Counted from the stretch's first letter, positions 42,592 to 52,213 are shown. The stretch: 64,000 nt of DNA from Bacteroidales bacterium (GCA_012719495.1 JAAYAG010000119.1:62001-126000); one strand, 5' to 3'. Notes: generated by a model not told the origin, from the sequence alone. A program made the numbers and translations.

Positions 42592-44448
42592 GTGTCCGAT
42601 ATTATCCATCTTTTGCCCGATTCTGTAGCCAACCAGATTGCCGCCGGCGAGGTCATTCAACGCCCTGCCTCGGTGGTGAAAGAACTTGTTGAAAACGCGA
42701 TAGATGCTGGTGCTACAAAAATTACCGTGCAGGCTAAAGATTCTGGCCGGACCTTCATTCAAGTAACCGATAACGGCAAGGGAATGTCGCCAACCGATGC
42801 CCGTATGGCTTTCGAAAGGCATGCCACTTCAAAAATCAGGGAGGCTAACGATTTGTTTGCCATTCGTACTATGGGGTTTCGGGGCGAAGCGTTGGCTTCG
42901 ATTGCCTCGGTTGCCGATGTTGAACTGAAAACCCGCAGGCACGACGACGAGGTGGGAACTTTCATCCATATTTCTGGTTCTGAACTTATTTCGCAAGAGG
43001 TTATTTCTTGTTCCGAGGGTACAACCTTCATGGTTAAAAACCTGTTTTTCAATGTTCCGGCGCGGCGTAAGTTTCTGAAGTCGAACAATACCGAATTGCG
43101 GCATATCATTTCTGAATTGCAACGAGTGGCTCTTGCGACCCCTGAAGTTGGGTTTTCGCTATACCATAATGGAACAGTTGTTTTTGAATTGCCTGCTGGG
43201 AACTTCCGCAAACGGATTGTTAGTTTGTTCGGTAACTCGATGAATCAGAGCCTTGTGCCTGTTCAGACCGAAACCTCAATAGCCCGTATTTTTGGATTTA
43301 TTGGCCAACCAAAGTTTGCCCGGCGAACGTTTGGTGAGCAATATTTCTTTGTGAATGGGCGATATATGAAACACCCGTTCTTCCATAAAGCAGTGATTCA
43401 GGGCTACGAAAAAATCCTGCCTCCTGATCTGATTCCTTCGTATTTTATTTGTTTCGAGGTGGATCCGGGAAGTATCGATATCAATATTCATCCGACCAAA
43501 ACCGAAATTAAATTTGAGTCGGAAAGTGCTGTTTGGCAGATGCTTCATGCGGCTGTGCGCGAAGCTTTAGGAAAATTCAATGTAGGGCCAAGCATCGATT
43601 TCGATCAGGAAGGGAACCCGGGAATACCCATATCCCCAAAATCGACTGATGGGCTTGTCTTTCCCTCCATTCAATATAATCCGAATTATAATCCGTTCGA
43701 TTCAGAACCTGCTTCAGTGAGTTATCGTAAGTCAGGATTTTCGAATTCTGACAGTAATTTGGAAAACTGGAAAGATTTATATCCTTCCCCAATGTCTGAT
43801 GCAACGTTCGATGTAAAACCCGATGACGAAGTTACTCAGCAACAGTTTTTTGCCGATACGAAAGATTCTTCGCTGGCATTTGATGATTCTAAGAAGTTTA
43901 TTCAGTTGAAAAACAGATATATACTTACTCCTGTGAAATCGGGGTTGATGGTCATTGACCAGCGAAGGGCGCATCAACGGATTTTGTATGAGCAGTTTCT
44001 TTCTATAATGGCTCATCATGAGGGGGTTAGTCAGCAACTTCTCTTTTCTCAAACTATTGAGCTTAATAGTTCAGATGCTGCAATATTACGTTCTATGTTC
44101 GATGACCTGAATACTATCGGTTTCGATATTCGCGAGTTTGGTCCCGATACGTTTATCCTCAATGGGGTTCCCGGTGTTTTAGGCGACATTGATGCAAAAG
44201 GCATGATTGAAACGTTTCTCGAAGAGTTTAAATCTAGTGTATTCGATATAAAAGAAAAAGCCCGTGAGCGGCTCGCTTGCTCGTTGGCCAAGGCTTCGGC
44301 TATAGAATATGGCTATCAGCTTTCGAAAGAAGCCGTAAGTTGCTTGATTGACTCGTTGTTTGCTTGTCAGTCACCAAACTATTCACCAACGGGAAAGCCT
44401 GTGGTTGATATTATTCCGTTCGATGAGTTTGAAAAAAGAATGAAGTAA
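42592..44448 (+). CDS. mutL: DNA mismatch repair protein MutL (altered endonuclease motifs)
   Basis: A 618-residue ATPase that couples mismatch recognition by MutS to strand removal. The GTG start follows the small gene by 11 bp. The GHKL ATPase is intact: KELVENAIDAGA, TDNGKGM, FRGEALASIASV and the INIHPTKTEIKF linker. The C-terminal domain has unusual metal-site sequences: the DQHA-x2-E-x4-E motif reads DQRRAHQRILYE from residue 456, so the His and the Glu are Arg458 and Gln462, and the CPHGRP-type motif is YSPTGKP. These departures suggest a lost or changed nicking activity. Confidence 0.93.
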   Translation: MSDIIHLLPDSVANQIAAGEVIQRPASVVKELVENAIDAGATKITVQAKDSGRTFIQVTDNGKGMSPTDARMAFERHATSKIREANDLFAIRTMGFRGEALASIASVADVELKTRRHDDEVGTFIHISGSELISQEVISCSEGTTFMVKNLFFNVPARRKFLKSNNTELRHIISELQRVALATPEVGFSLYHNGTVVFELPAGNFRKRIVSLFGNSMNQSLVPVQTETSIARIFGFIGQPKFARRTFGEQYFFVNGRYMKHPFFHKAVIQGYEKILPPDLIPSYFICFEVDPGSIDINIHPTKTEIKFESESAVWQMLHAAVREALGKFNVGPSIDFDQEGNPGIPISPKSTDGLVFPSIQYNPNYNPFDSEPASVSYRKSGFSNSDSNLENWKDLYPSPMSDATFDVKPDDEVTQQQFFADTKDSSLAFDDSKKFIQLKNRYILTPVKSGLMVIDQRRAHQRILYEQFLSIMAHHEGVSQQLLFSQTIELNSSDAAILRSMFDDLNTIGFDIREFGPDTFILNGVPGVLGDIDAKGMIETFLEEFKSSVFDIKEKARERLACSLAKASAIEYGYQLSKEAVSCLIDSLFACQSPNYSPTGKPVVDIIPFDEFEKRMK

Positions 44449-44474
44449 TTGACATGTTGGCAGTATTATCATTC

Positions 44475-44482
44475 TATTTTTG
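44475..44482 (+). promoter_or_regulatory. -7 promoter box for the rhomboid pair
   Basis: TATTTTTG, an exact match, 72 bp before the first rhomboid start. TTG elements exist at 44449 and 44457 but their spacers (23 and 15 nt) are off. Confidence 0.4.
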
Positions 44483-44553
44483 TGTCAAACTTAATGGCTC
44501 GATAATTGTTAAACAGATAATTACTAGTAGAAAAATGATTAAATAATTAACAT

Positions 44554-45390
44554 ATGGCATCTTCATTTCGGTCATCTGGTACACAAATACCTCCGGTTAC
44601 CAAGAACCTTATCATTATCAATGCGATTATGTTGTTTGCGACATATCTTCTTGAGCCAAAGGGTCTTAGTCTTACACGGTATCTGGGGTTGCATTATCCT
44701 CAGTCTGAGTATTTTCATTTCTATCAATTTATTACTCACATGTTTATGCATGGGGGAATTACCCACCTGTTCTTCAATATGTTTGCCTTGTGGATGTTTG
44801 GACGCGTGCTGGAAAGTGTTTGGGGGCCAAAGCGTTTCCTGATTTTTTATTTTGTTACAGGCTTGGGTGCTGCTGCATTGCATACTTTTGTTAATTATCT
44901 TGAAATTAGTCCAATAGCTCATGCGGTTTCCGCTTTTTCAAATACTCCTTCAGCCGACTTGTTTTCGTCATTTGTTAACAAAAATCAATCAGCAATAAAG
45001 GAGATGGGATTCAACTTACCGGGTATTATCGACTTTGCTACAGCATGGCTTGATAATCCGACATCAACTTCTTACGAAGGAGAATCTGTTGCGTTTATGC
45101 AGCAATTTCTTTCCATGAAAATGAATATTCCTACTGTTGGGGCTTCGGGGGCTGTATATGGTGTTTTGCTCGGTTTTGGTATGCTTTTCCCGAATACTCA
45201 GTTGATGCTCCTTTTCCCTCCAATTCCTATCAAAGCAAAGTGGATGGTTATTGCTTACGGTGCATTGGAATTGGTGCTTGGGCTCTCGATGACTGGTAGT
45301 AATATTGCCCATTTTGCTCACCTTGGTGGAATGATTTTCGGGTTTTTCATGATAAAATATTGGAACAAAACGACCAATACTTTTTATTAA
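44554..45390 (+). CDS. Rhomboid-family intramembrane serine protease
   Basis: A 278-residue membrane protease with the rhomboid core: HMFMHGGITHLFFNMFALWMFGRVLE near 62-87, the nucleophile GASGAVYG with Ser198, and the catalytic His256 in HFAHLGGMIFG. Between the second and third core segments there is an insert of roughly 70 residues (about 115-190), apparently a loop or amphipathic stretch with polar content. The intact Ser-His dyad indicates an active enzyme that cleaves membrane proteins. It is followed by a second rhomboid gene. Confidence 0.93.
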   Translation: MASSFRSSGTQIPPVTKNLIIINAIMLFATYLLEPKGLSLTRYLGLHYPQSEYFHFYQFITHMFMHGGITHLFFNMFALWMFGRVLESVWGPKRFLIFYFVTGLGAAALHTFVNYLEISPIAHAVSAFSNTPSADLFSSFVNKNQSAIKEMGFNLPGIIDFATAWLDNPTSTSYEGESVAFMQQFLSMKMNIPTVGASGAVYGVLLGFGMLFPNTQLMLLFPPIPIKAKWMVIAYGALELVLGLSMTGSNIAHFAHLGGMIFGFFMIKYWNKTTNTFY

Positions 45391-45446
45391 TCATTTTTTT
45401 TGAATAAGATTGTTGTGGTAAGAAACAGATTAATAATTTGTTGAGT

Positions 45447-46358
45447 ATGAATATTTGGGAAGAATTGAAAAGCACTTTTAAGCATGGCTCGGTACTTACA
45501 CGCTTAATATATGTAAACCTTGCTGTTTTTTTGGCAGTGCGCATTCTTCATGTTTTTTTATTTCTTTTCAAGGTTGATTTCGATTTTCTGCAATGGCTGG
45601 CACTACCATCAGACATCTCGCAGTTAGCTTCTCGTCCGTGGACATTAGTCACCTACATGTTTCTCCATTTCGATTTTTTGCATATTCTTATGAATTTGCT
45701 CTGGCTTTATTGGTTTGGAAAAATTTTCCTTATGTATTTCGATGAGCAAAAACTCTTTGGTACTTATGTCGCAGGGGGTATTACTGGTGGCGTTTTGTAT
45801 GTTCTTGCATTTAATTTCTTTCCCGCTTTTGCCGAAATTGCCCATCAAACGATTTTGCTGGGAGCTTCTGCATCTATTATTGCCATAGTGGTGGCGGCAG
45901 CAGTATATGTCCCTAATCTTTCTGTTAATTTATTACTTATCAGTTCAATATTTGGTCCAATCAAGATTGTCTGGATTGCTTTGTTTTCGCTTCTGATATA
46001 TTTTCTGAGCATAACAGGCTCTAATGCCGGAGGGAATATTGCTCATTTGGGCGGTGCACTCTGGGGTTTCATTTACATGTCTCAGCTGAAGCATGGGCGT
46101 GATTTTATGAAAGGTTTTAACCGCTTCCTTTTTTCCTTTGGTTCCTGGTTTCAGTCGAGAAAGACAATGCGCGTAAGTTATCGGCGTAAATCGGTTCAGC
46201 GCATGTCTGACCGTGAATACAATCTCAAGAAAAAGACTGAAAAAGAAAACATTAATACTATTCTCGATAAAATCAGCAAAACCGGTTACGATAGCTTGTC
46301 GAAACATGAAAAGGAAATTCTTTTCAAAATGGGCAGTAACAAAGGCCGCCCTAATTGA
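45447..46358 (+). CDS. Second rhomboid-family protease with C-terminal cytoplasmic tail
   Basis: About 303 residues from the ATG at 45447. The core keeps MFLHFDFLHILMNLLWLYWFGKIF, then LLGASASIIAIVVAA with candidate nucleophile Ser141 and NIAHLGGALWGFIYM with His200. The usual GxSG motif is GASA, an Ala in the last position. A soluble basic C-terminal tail of about 90 residues follows (KKKTEKENINTILDKISKTGYDSLSKHEKEILFKMG), resembling DUF6576, a domain found on Bacteroidota rhomboids. It forms a tandem pair with the first gene, 56 bp apart; the two may differ in substrate. Confidence 0.88.
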   Translation: MNIWEELKSTFKHGSVLTRLIYVNLAVFLAVRILHVFLFLFKVDFDFLQWLALPSDISQLASRPWTLVTYMFLHFDFLHILMNLLWLYWFGKIFLMYFDEQKLFGTYVAGGITGGVLYVLAFNFFPAFAEIAHQTILLGASASIIAIVVAAAVYVPNLSVNLLLISSIFGPIKIVWIALFSLLIYFLSITGSNAGGNIAHLGGALWGFIYMSQLKHGRDFMKGFNRFLFSFGSWFQSRKTMRVSYRRKSVQRMSDREYNLKKKTEKENINTILDKISKTGYDSLSKHEKEILFKMGSNKGRPN

Positions 46359-46415
46359 TAGCAGTATCCTTAGCAAGGGAAAACATCTCCAACTTAATTC
46401 TAAATGTGTTTGTCG

Positions 46416-48773
46416 TTAGTGTGCTGAAATTTTTACCGTTTTAGATTTTTCTCCTTTCCTGATGTTTATTATGCACACTGAATTTACTGCAACTTTTTCA
46501 AGGTCTATTTCATAGAAACCCGGGCCCGCTTGACTATTGTAAAGTTCTTCTCCCAGAAGATTGAAGACACTAATCCTACAATTCGGTTCCAGTCCGTTTA
46601 TTTCTATTTTATTTGTCAATGGCAGGTGTTTGACTGTAATTTCATTCTCAAAAACTTGTGCCGAAACTGACGATAGGATATTGATAGTGGCACTGTCGCT
46701 GAGCGTGTCCATGCGGGCAGTAACGGTGTATTCTCCGGCATCCGAGGCTGTAAAGTATCCATCCTGATCGATGGTTCCCCCGCTGCATTCCCATGTGAGC
46801 TCAACATCGGCCAATTGATCGAATTGATTTTTGCCTGTTGCTGAAAATTTCTTTCTAACGCCCGTTTTCCCTGTAGCACTTTTTGGTGATACGCTAATCG
46901 ATACGGTTTTGCAAATTGCAGGGTTTTCTAGCGGTATTTCACTAGTCGACAGATAAACATTGTCGATGCCTAAGGTTGAAATAGTTCCGCCTGACATGGT
47001 AAAAATATTGTCGCAGGCCGAAAGGTTCAGCCCTTGAGCTGTCAAAACGGCCATGGGGACCGCTATATGATGCCACTTTCCGTCGCGAATGAAGCCATAG
47101 GGGTCATTTTTCCCATCGAATGTTATTTCGCCCTTAGAGGAATTTGCTCCGTTTACAGTAACCCTGAAAAGTTCGCCAGATGTTGTTCTCAACGAGAAAT
47201 GAAGATAGCCGTTGGCAAAATTTTCAAAATTCAATGGGGAAGAAGCAAAAAAACCGAAGCCCCACCAACCAGCACCCCCTTGCGAACGAAGCGAAAGTAC
47301 GTCAGTTCCCTCGTAAGCCGGTAAGTTATTTGTAAAAGAGACGGTGTTGTCCCAGTTGTACAAAAAACCGGAGACGTTATTTACTTCGAATTTTTCAGAT
47401 ATTATGGGGTTGTTAGTGTAGATCCCATAGACTCCCGAAACCGGAATCGTTTCGCTGTACACTATTTCATCTATAGAAAAATAACCATCACCAGGGTGAT
47501 TGCCCTTAATGATGAGCATACTTTTTAAAGATTGTATATCAACTGTTTCGTCTATTTCAGATATGGGTAAATAGACTAAGTTCCATGTTCCGTCGTTCAC
47601 AATAGGGAGAGATGTTCCTTCGCCCATGGGTATGAATGCTTCATTCCCACGAGTATCGGCCACTCCAAGTTGAAATGTACCCGACAAGTTGGTTTTCATA
47701 TAGAACTGAATGCTCCCGTTGCGGTAGTTTGTCATATTCCTCGCGAGGCCTGAGATTAATGCCAGCTGGTAATTGCTTTGCTGATTAACCTGGTACGACA
47801 AAACCTCGTTACCTGCATAAGGAGTTTCATTTGGGTTGGTTTCTATTTTGGTTTCCTGGGCGAAAATGTCGTAATTGAGAACCATTCGCATGTCGGCAGG
47901 CTGGTTTTCTTCAAAAATGCCAAAAATCCCGTAAAGAGGAAGGTTATCAGTCGAAAAGTCATCGCTTTCCTGATATACTTTCACCCAATCGACATAAAGG
48001 CTGGCAGGAAAATCTGCTGTGATTTCGCCAATATCGTAAATGCCCGGTACCGAACCCCCAACGGCCATGTTGAAGATTAAATACTGTTGGAAATCCCTGA
48101 ATTCTTCGGTGTCATTTCCCGTAATGCCCATGGAAAAGTATGGTGTGGCCGAGTTGTTAAAGTAGATCGAGATGTTGTTTTCGTCCCAAATCATTGTATG
48201 CGTGAAATAGCCATCAGAAAGGTCTTCGTTGGTGGTAAATTCTTTTCCGTAATCGCGCGGGTATGGCCCCCAGAAAAGATGCGACCCGATGAAACGGTTT
48301 GGGTCTCCGTTTTGAATCCCTGTTGAATGTCCCATCTCAAGGATATCAATTTCACCACAATCGGGCCAGCCAGTGGGGGTGTAGCCTAGTGTCCAGAATG
48401 CTGGCCACAATCCGTTGGCGAGGTTGGGTATTTTTATCGAAGCTTCAATTTTTCCTCTTTTAAAGGCAAATTTTCCTTTGGTATTTACTCTGCCCGAAGT
48501 GAAATGGTATCCGTTGTATTCTTCTTTCTTCGCTGTAATAATGAGGCAATTGTTGCCTGTACCGTCGTTGCCGACCGTGACATTTTCTTTTTTGTAATGT
48601 TGGAATTCTCGGTTCGACCCGGTGTTCCAGACACCTACTTTTTGCTCGATATTCCATTTCGACGAATCGAGCGTTGTGCCGTTAAAATTGTCTTCCCAGA
48701 CCAATTGGTAGTTTTGACCAATGGCCATGAAAGGGAGCAAGAGAATTGCGACGAGGAAGATTGAATTTTTCAT
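46416..48773 (-). CDS. Secreted GH16 beta-glucanase (laminarinase-like) with T9SS tail
   Basis: About 785 residues from the ATG at 48773, with a signal peptide ending MAIGQ. The GH16 domain (about 21-255) holds the active site GEIDILEMGHS with Glu141, Asp143 and Glu146 and the family start LVWEDNFNGTTLDSSKWNIE. After it come carbohydrate-binding-like beta-sandwich regions (two similar stretches each with the GVYGI... or GIFGI... opening, about 285-620), an Ig-like domain (about 625-695, VSPKSATGKTGVRKKFSATGKNQF) and a C-terminal tail (CRISVFNLLGEELYNSQAG...KSKTVKISAH) of the T9SS type. It probably degrades laminarin-like beta-1,3-glucans outside the cell. The substrate choice among GH16 classes is inferred. 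Confidence 0.9.
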   Translation of the reverse strand: MKNSIFLVAILLLPFMAIGQNYQLVWEDNFNGTTLDSSKWNIEQKVGVWNTGSNREFQHYKKENVTVGNDGTGNNCLIITAKKEEYNGYHFTSGRVNTKGKFAFKRGKIEASIKIPNLANGLWPAFWTLGYTPTGWPDCGEIDILEMGHSTGIQNGDPNRFIGSHLFWGPYPRDYGKEFTTNEDLSDGYFTHTMIWDENNISIYFNNSATPYFSMGITGNDTEEFRDFQQYLIFNMAVGGSVPGIYDIGEITADFPASLYVDWVKVYQESDDFSTDNLPLYGIFGIFEENQPADMRMVLNYDIFAQETKIETNPNETPYAGNEVLSYQVNQQSNYQLALISGLARNMTNYRNGSIQFYMKTNLSGTFQLGVADTRGNEAFIPMGEGTSLPIVNDGTWNLVYLPISEIDETVDIQSLKSMLIIKGNHPGDGYFSIDEIVYSETIPVSGVYGIYTNNPIISEKFEVNNVSGFLYNWDNTVSFTNNLPAYEGTDVLSLRSQGGAGWWGFGFFASSPLNFENFANGYLHFSLRTTSGELFRVTVNGANSSKGEITFDGKNDPYGFIRDGKWHHIAVPMAVLTAQGLNLSACDNIFTMSGGTISTLGIDNVYLSTSEIPLENPAICKTVSISVSPKSATGKTGVRKKFSATGKNQFDQLADVELTWECSGGTIDQDGYFTASDAGEYTVTARMDTLSDSATINILSSVSAQVFENEITVKHLPLTNKIEINGLEPNCRISVFNLLGEELYNSQAGPGFYEIDLEKVAVNSVCIINIRKGEKSKTVKISAH

Positions 48774-49001
48774 AGTATACCACATGTTTCGTGTTGAGTA
48801 GCTAAAGTATCCATTTTTAGGATCGGGAATATTACCTCAATAAGCGAATTTACGGGTTGATGTGTTTTTGTGAAATTATTGAAGCCTTTGTTTTGATACT
48901 TGGATTGATTGTTTAAGCTTGTTTGTCAATGTAGTTGGTTTCTTGTCCTTCATTTCAATAAAATCTTATTTTTCCAAGAGATTTTCTGTGAATCAACAAA
49001 A
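48774..49001. other. Intergenic stretch with no recognised gene
   Basis: From the GH16 start to the gcvP terminator the sequence is AT-rich with no open frame of note, no clear TAnnTTTG promoter for GH16 and no RNA motif that I could recognise. The gene-free interval runs on to 49151 and contains the hairpin at 49002-49029 and the repeat at 49047-49141. Confidence 0.5.
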
Positions 49002-49029
49002 AGCCCCTCCTGATTTCTCAAGCGGGGCT
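49002..49029 (-). terminator. Hairpin terminator downstream of gcvP
   Basis: AGCCCC (49002-49007) pairs with GGGGCT (49024-49029); on the minus strand it is followed by TTTTTG. It lies 120 bp beyond the gcvP stop codon. Confidence 0.7.
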
Positions 49030-49046
49030 CACTAAATTCTTCCGAC

Positions 49047-49141
49047 AAACACAAAGGACATCAAGTTTTGTCACAAAGGGAACAATATTTTTGTGCCTTC
49101 ATATCCAACTGGTGGTATCATTTCTTTGTGCCTTCGTGTTT
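49047..49141. repeat. Imperfect inverted repeat, possible small dispersed element
   Basis: The left end AAACACAAAGGACATCAAG (49047-49065) is similar to the reverse complement of the right end AAACACGAAGGCACAAAG (49141-49124). Inside, TTTGTGCCTTC occurs twice in direct orientation (49090-49100 and 49125-49135). This is like the small CTTTGTGTC-type repeats scattered in some Bacteroidota genomes; whether it recurs elsewhere cannot be seen here. Confidence 0.4.
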
Positions 49142-49151
49142 TATTTCTTTT

Positions 49152-52019
49152 CTATTTGTAATCTTCAACCGGAGCACAGGTGCAAACCAAATTTCGGTCG
49201 CCGTAAGCATCGTCGATACGGGTAACGTAAGGCCAGAATTTGTTCTCGCGGATCCACTCAAGCGGATAAGCTGCTTTCGTACGGGCATAGCTGTGGTTCC
49301 ATTCGTCGTCAACACACATAAACTGGGTGTGCGGAGCATTTTTCAACACATTGTCGTCTTTGTCGGCCACGCCGGTTTCAACTTCTTTAATCTCGTTGAA
49401 AATAGAATTCATGGTTTCGATAAACCGATCAAGTTCCTGTAACGATTCACTTTCGGTTGGTTCAACCATCAGCGTTCCGTGAACAGGGAACGACAGTGTT
49501 GGTGCATGAAACCCGTAGTCCATCAACCGTTTCGAAATGTCCGTTTCTGTAATTCCCGATGCTTGTTTCAGATGGCGGGCTTCTAAAATCATTTCGTGCG
49601 CCACACGACCGTTTTCGCCTGTATAGAGAATTCCGTAATTATCTTTCAAATGGTGGGCAATGTAGTTGGCATTCAGAATAGCCACTTCGGTAGCTTTGCG
49701 CAGACCGTCACCCCCAAGCATTTTTATGTATCCGTAAGTAATTGGCAGAACCGAGGCACTTCCCCATGGGGCTGCCGATACAGCATGAATTCCGACATGT
49801 CCGTTGTTCATCACCGAGTGCGATGGAAGGAATTCAACCAAATGAGCTTTACAGGCAATTGGCCCAACACCAGGTCCTCCGCCTCCGTGAGGAATAGCAA
49901 AGGTTTTGTGCAGATTGAGGTGGCAAATGTCGGCCCCAATATTTCCCGGCGAAGTTAATCCTACCTGCGCGTTCATATTGGCACCATCCATATAAACCTG
50001 ACCACCAAATTGATGAATAATTTTGCATACTTCGGTAACCGATGCTTCGAAAACACCGTGGGTCGAAGGATAAGTAATCATCAGGCACGCCAAATCGTCT
50101 TTATGTTCTTCAGCTTTTTGCTTCAGGGCTTCAACATCGATGTTGCCGCGCTCGTCGCAAGGAGTTACAACCACTTCCATGCCTGCCATCGCGGCGCTGG
50201 CTGGGTTTGTTCCGTGTGCCGACGAAGGAATGAGGCAGACTTTGCGATGTTCGTCGCCACGGCTTTTGTGGTAAGCCATAATCACCATCAGCCCGGCATA
50301 TTCGCCAGCGGCTCCTGAATTTGGCATTAAGCTAACATCAGCAAAACCAGTGATTTGGGCTAGGTCCGATTTTAACTCTTCCATCATGATCTGGTATCCC
50401 ATTGCCTGATTTTTTGGCACATAAGGGTGTATGCCGCTAAATTCGATCCAGCTTAATGGGAGCATTTCGGTAGCTGCGTTCAGTTTCATGGTGCACGAGC
50501 CAAGTGAAATCATGGAGTGGGTTAACGAAATATCGCGGTTTTCAAGTTTCTTGATGTAACGCATCATTTCGGTTTCCGAACGGTAACGGTTGAAAACGTC
50601 TAGCTGAAGGTATTCGCTTTTGCGGGAAAATTTCTCGTTGATCAAGCATTCTTCAGGATAGTCGGAAAACGTTGGAACAGGTTTGTTGGCTGCTTTTGCA
50701 AACACTTCAACAATCCAGTTGATATCTTCTACATTGGTTGTTTCATCAATACTTAAACCCACTTCGCCATTGTCGAAATAGCGGAAATTCATCTTCAATT
50801 CGAGCGAAAGCCATTCAATATCTTCACGTTTCACATGGCGTGGAAGGCTAAAGCGTACGGTATCGAAGAAAAATTTGTTCTGCTGTTTGTACCCCAATTT
50901 TTCAATCTCTTCGGAAAGAAGGTTGGCAATGGAGTAAATACGGGCAGCTATTGAATAAATTCCGCGAGGCCCGTGGTAAACGGCGTAGAACCCGGCCATT
51001 GTTGCCAGCAAAGCTTGAGCTGTACAGATATTTGAAGTTGCTTTTTCTCTTTTAATATGTTGCTCGCGGGTTTGCAGAGCCATGCGCAGAGCGCGGTTTC
51101 CGTTGGCATCTTTCGACACGCCAATAATGCGGCCGGGCATGCTGCGTTTGTATTCATCTTTTGTGGCGAAAAAGGCAGCATGAGGGCCACCATAGCCCAT
51201 TGGAACGCCAAAACGCTGACTGCTACCGAAACAGATATCGGCACCCCATTCACCGGGAGGCACAAGCAGGGCAAGGCTTAGAAGGTCGGCGGCAACAGCT
51301 ACTTTGCATTCGTTTTTGTGAGCGGTTTCTACAAGGGCAGAATAATCTTCGATATTCCCTTCAGAATTTGGATATTGAACAATTACCCCAAAAACCTTAT
51401 CGTTAAAACCAAAATTCTTATAGTTATCAACTTTTACCTCAATACCAAGCGGCTCGGAACGTGTAAGAATAACATCGAGGGTTTGTGGCCATATTTTTTC
51501 GTCAACAAAAAGAATGTTTGCACCATTTTTCTTTTGATCTCTTGAGCGTAAAGAGAACATCATGATCATTGCTTCGGCAGCGGCAGTAGCCTCGTCGAGC
51601 AACGATGCATTTGCAAGTTCCATGCCGGTAAAATCGCAAACCATGGTCTGGTAATTGAGCAGTGCTTCAAGGCGGCCTTGCGAAATTTCGGCCTGATATG
51701 GTGTGTACGATGTGTACCAAACGGGATTTTCGAACACATTGCGAAGGATTACTGCCGGTGTAATTACGTCGTAATAGCCCATGCCAATGTATGTGTTGAA
51801 CACTTTGTTCTTTTGGGCCAGGTCGTGAATTTTTCGGTAGTACTGGCGTTCCGATAACCCGGGGCCAAGATCGAGCGGTTTTTCGAGACGGATATTTTTT
51901 GGTACGGTTTGATCAATCAGTTCATCCATCGATTTAACACCGATGGTTTTCAACATTTGGTCAATCTCTTGAGAACGTGGCCCGATGTGGCGCCACCCGA
52001 ATTTATCGTTCTTAATCAC
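49152..52019 (-). CDS. gcvP: Glycine dehydrogenase (decarboxylating), P protein
   Basis: A 955-residue PLP enzyme, the single-chain P protein of the glycine cleavage system, which decarboxylates glycine and passes the aminomethyl group to the lipoyl H protein. The start codon is GTG. N-terminal IGPRSQEIDQMLKTIG and GYYDVITPAVILRNVFENPVWYTSYTPYQAEISQGRLEALLNYQ, PLP-lysine motif NLHKTFAIPHGGGGPG, and MNSIFNEIKEVE near the C terminus are typical. gcvT and gcvH are not in the window. A -7 box lies at 52052-52059. Confidence 0.97.
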   Translation of the reverse strand: MIKNDKFGWRHIGPRSQEIDQMLKTIGVKSMDELIDQTVPKNIRLEKPLDLGPGLSERQYYRKIHDLAQKNKVFNTYIGMGYYDVITPAVILRNVFENPVWYTSYTPYQAEISQGRLEALLNYQTMVCDFTGMELANASLLDEATAAAEAMIMMFSLRSRDQKKNGANILFVDEKIWPQTLDVILTRSEPLGIEVKVDNYKNFGFNDKVFGVIVQYPNSEGNIEDYSALVETAHKNECKVAVAADLLSLALLVPPGEWGADICFGSSQRFGVPMGYGGPHAAFFATKDEYKRSMPGRIIGVSKDANGNRALRMALQTREQHIKREKATSNICTAQALLATMAGFYAVYHGPRGIYSIAARIYSIANLLSEEIEKLGYKQQNKFFFDTVRFSLPRHVKREDIEWLSLELKMNFRYFDNGEVGLSIDETTNVEDINWIVEVFAKAANKPVPTFSDYPEECLINEKFSRKSEYLQLDVFNRYRSETEMMRYIKKLENRDISLTHSMISLGSCTMKLNAATEMLPLSWIEFSGIHPYVPKNQAMGYQIMMEELKSDLAQITGFADVSLMPNSGAAGEYAGLMVIMAYHKSRGDEHRKVCLIPSSAHGTNPASAAMAGMEVVVTPCDERGNIDVEALKQKAEEHKDDLACLMITYPSTHGVFEASVTEVCKIIHQFGGQVYMDGANMNAQVGLTSPGNIGADICHLNLHKTFAIPHGGGGPGVGPIACKAHLVEFLPSHSVMNNGHVGIHAVSAAPWGSASVLPITYGYIKMLGGDGLRKATEVAILNANYIAHHLKDNYGILYTGENGRVAHEMILEARHLKQASGITETDISKRLMDYGFHAPTLSFPVHGTLMVEPTESESLQELDRFIETMNSIFNEIKEVETGVADKDDNVLKNAPHTQFMCVDDEWNHSYARTKAAYPLEWIRENKFWPYVTRIDDAYGDRNLVCTCAPVEDYK

Positions 52020-52051
52020 GGCAATAGAAATTTTAATGTGAATTTATGGTG

Positions 52052-52059
52052 CAAAGATA
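52052..52059 (-). promoter_or_regulatory. -7 promoter box of gcvP
   Basis: Minus strand TATCTTTG, exact match, 32 nt before the GTG start at 52019. The -33 region is weak. Confidence 0.4.
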
Positions 52060-52213
52060 GGTGATTTGCACTGCGAAAAAATGATTTTGGATAGGAGATA
52101 GTTATCCTGACGCAATAAGAAGTGTTTTATGTTTGTTACAAAAATATTATAGAGTGAAGTATTGTCAAAAAAATAGAAAATGCTTTCATAATCATAATTT
52201 GATCTTGTTTGTC

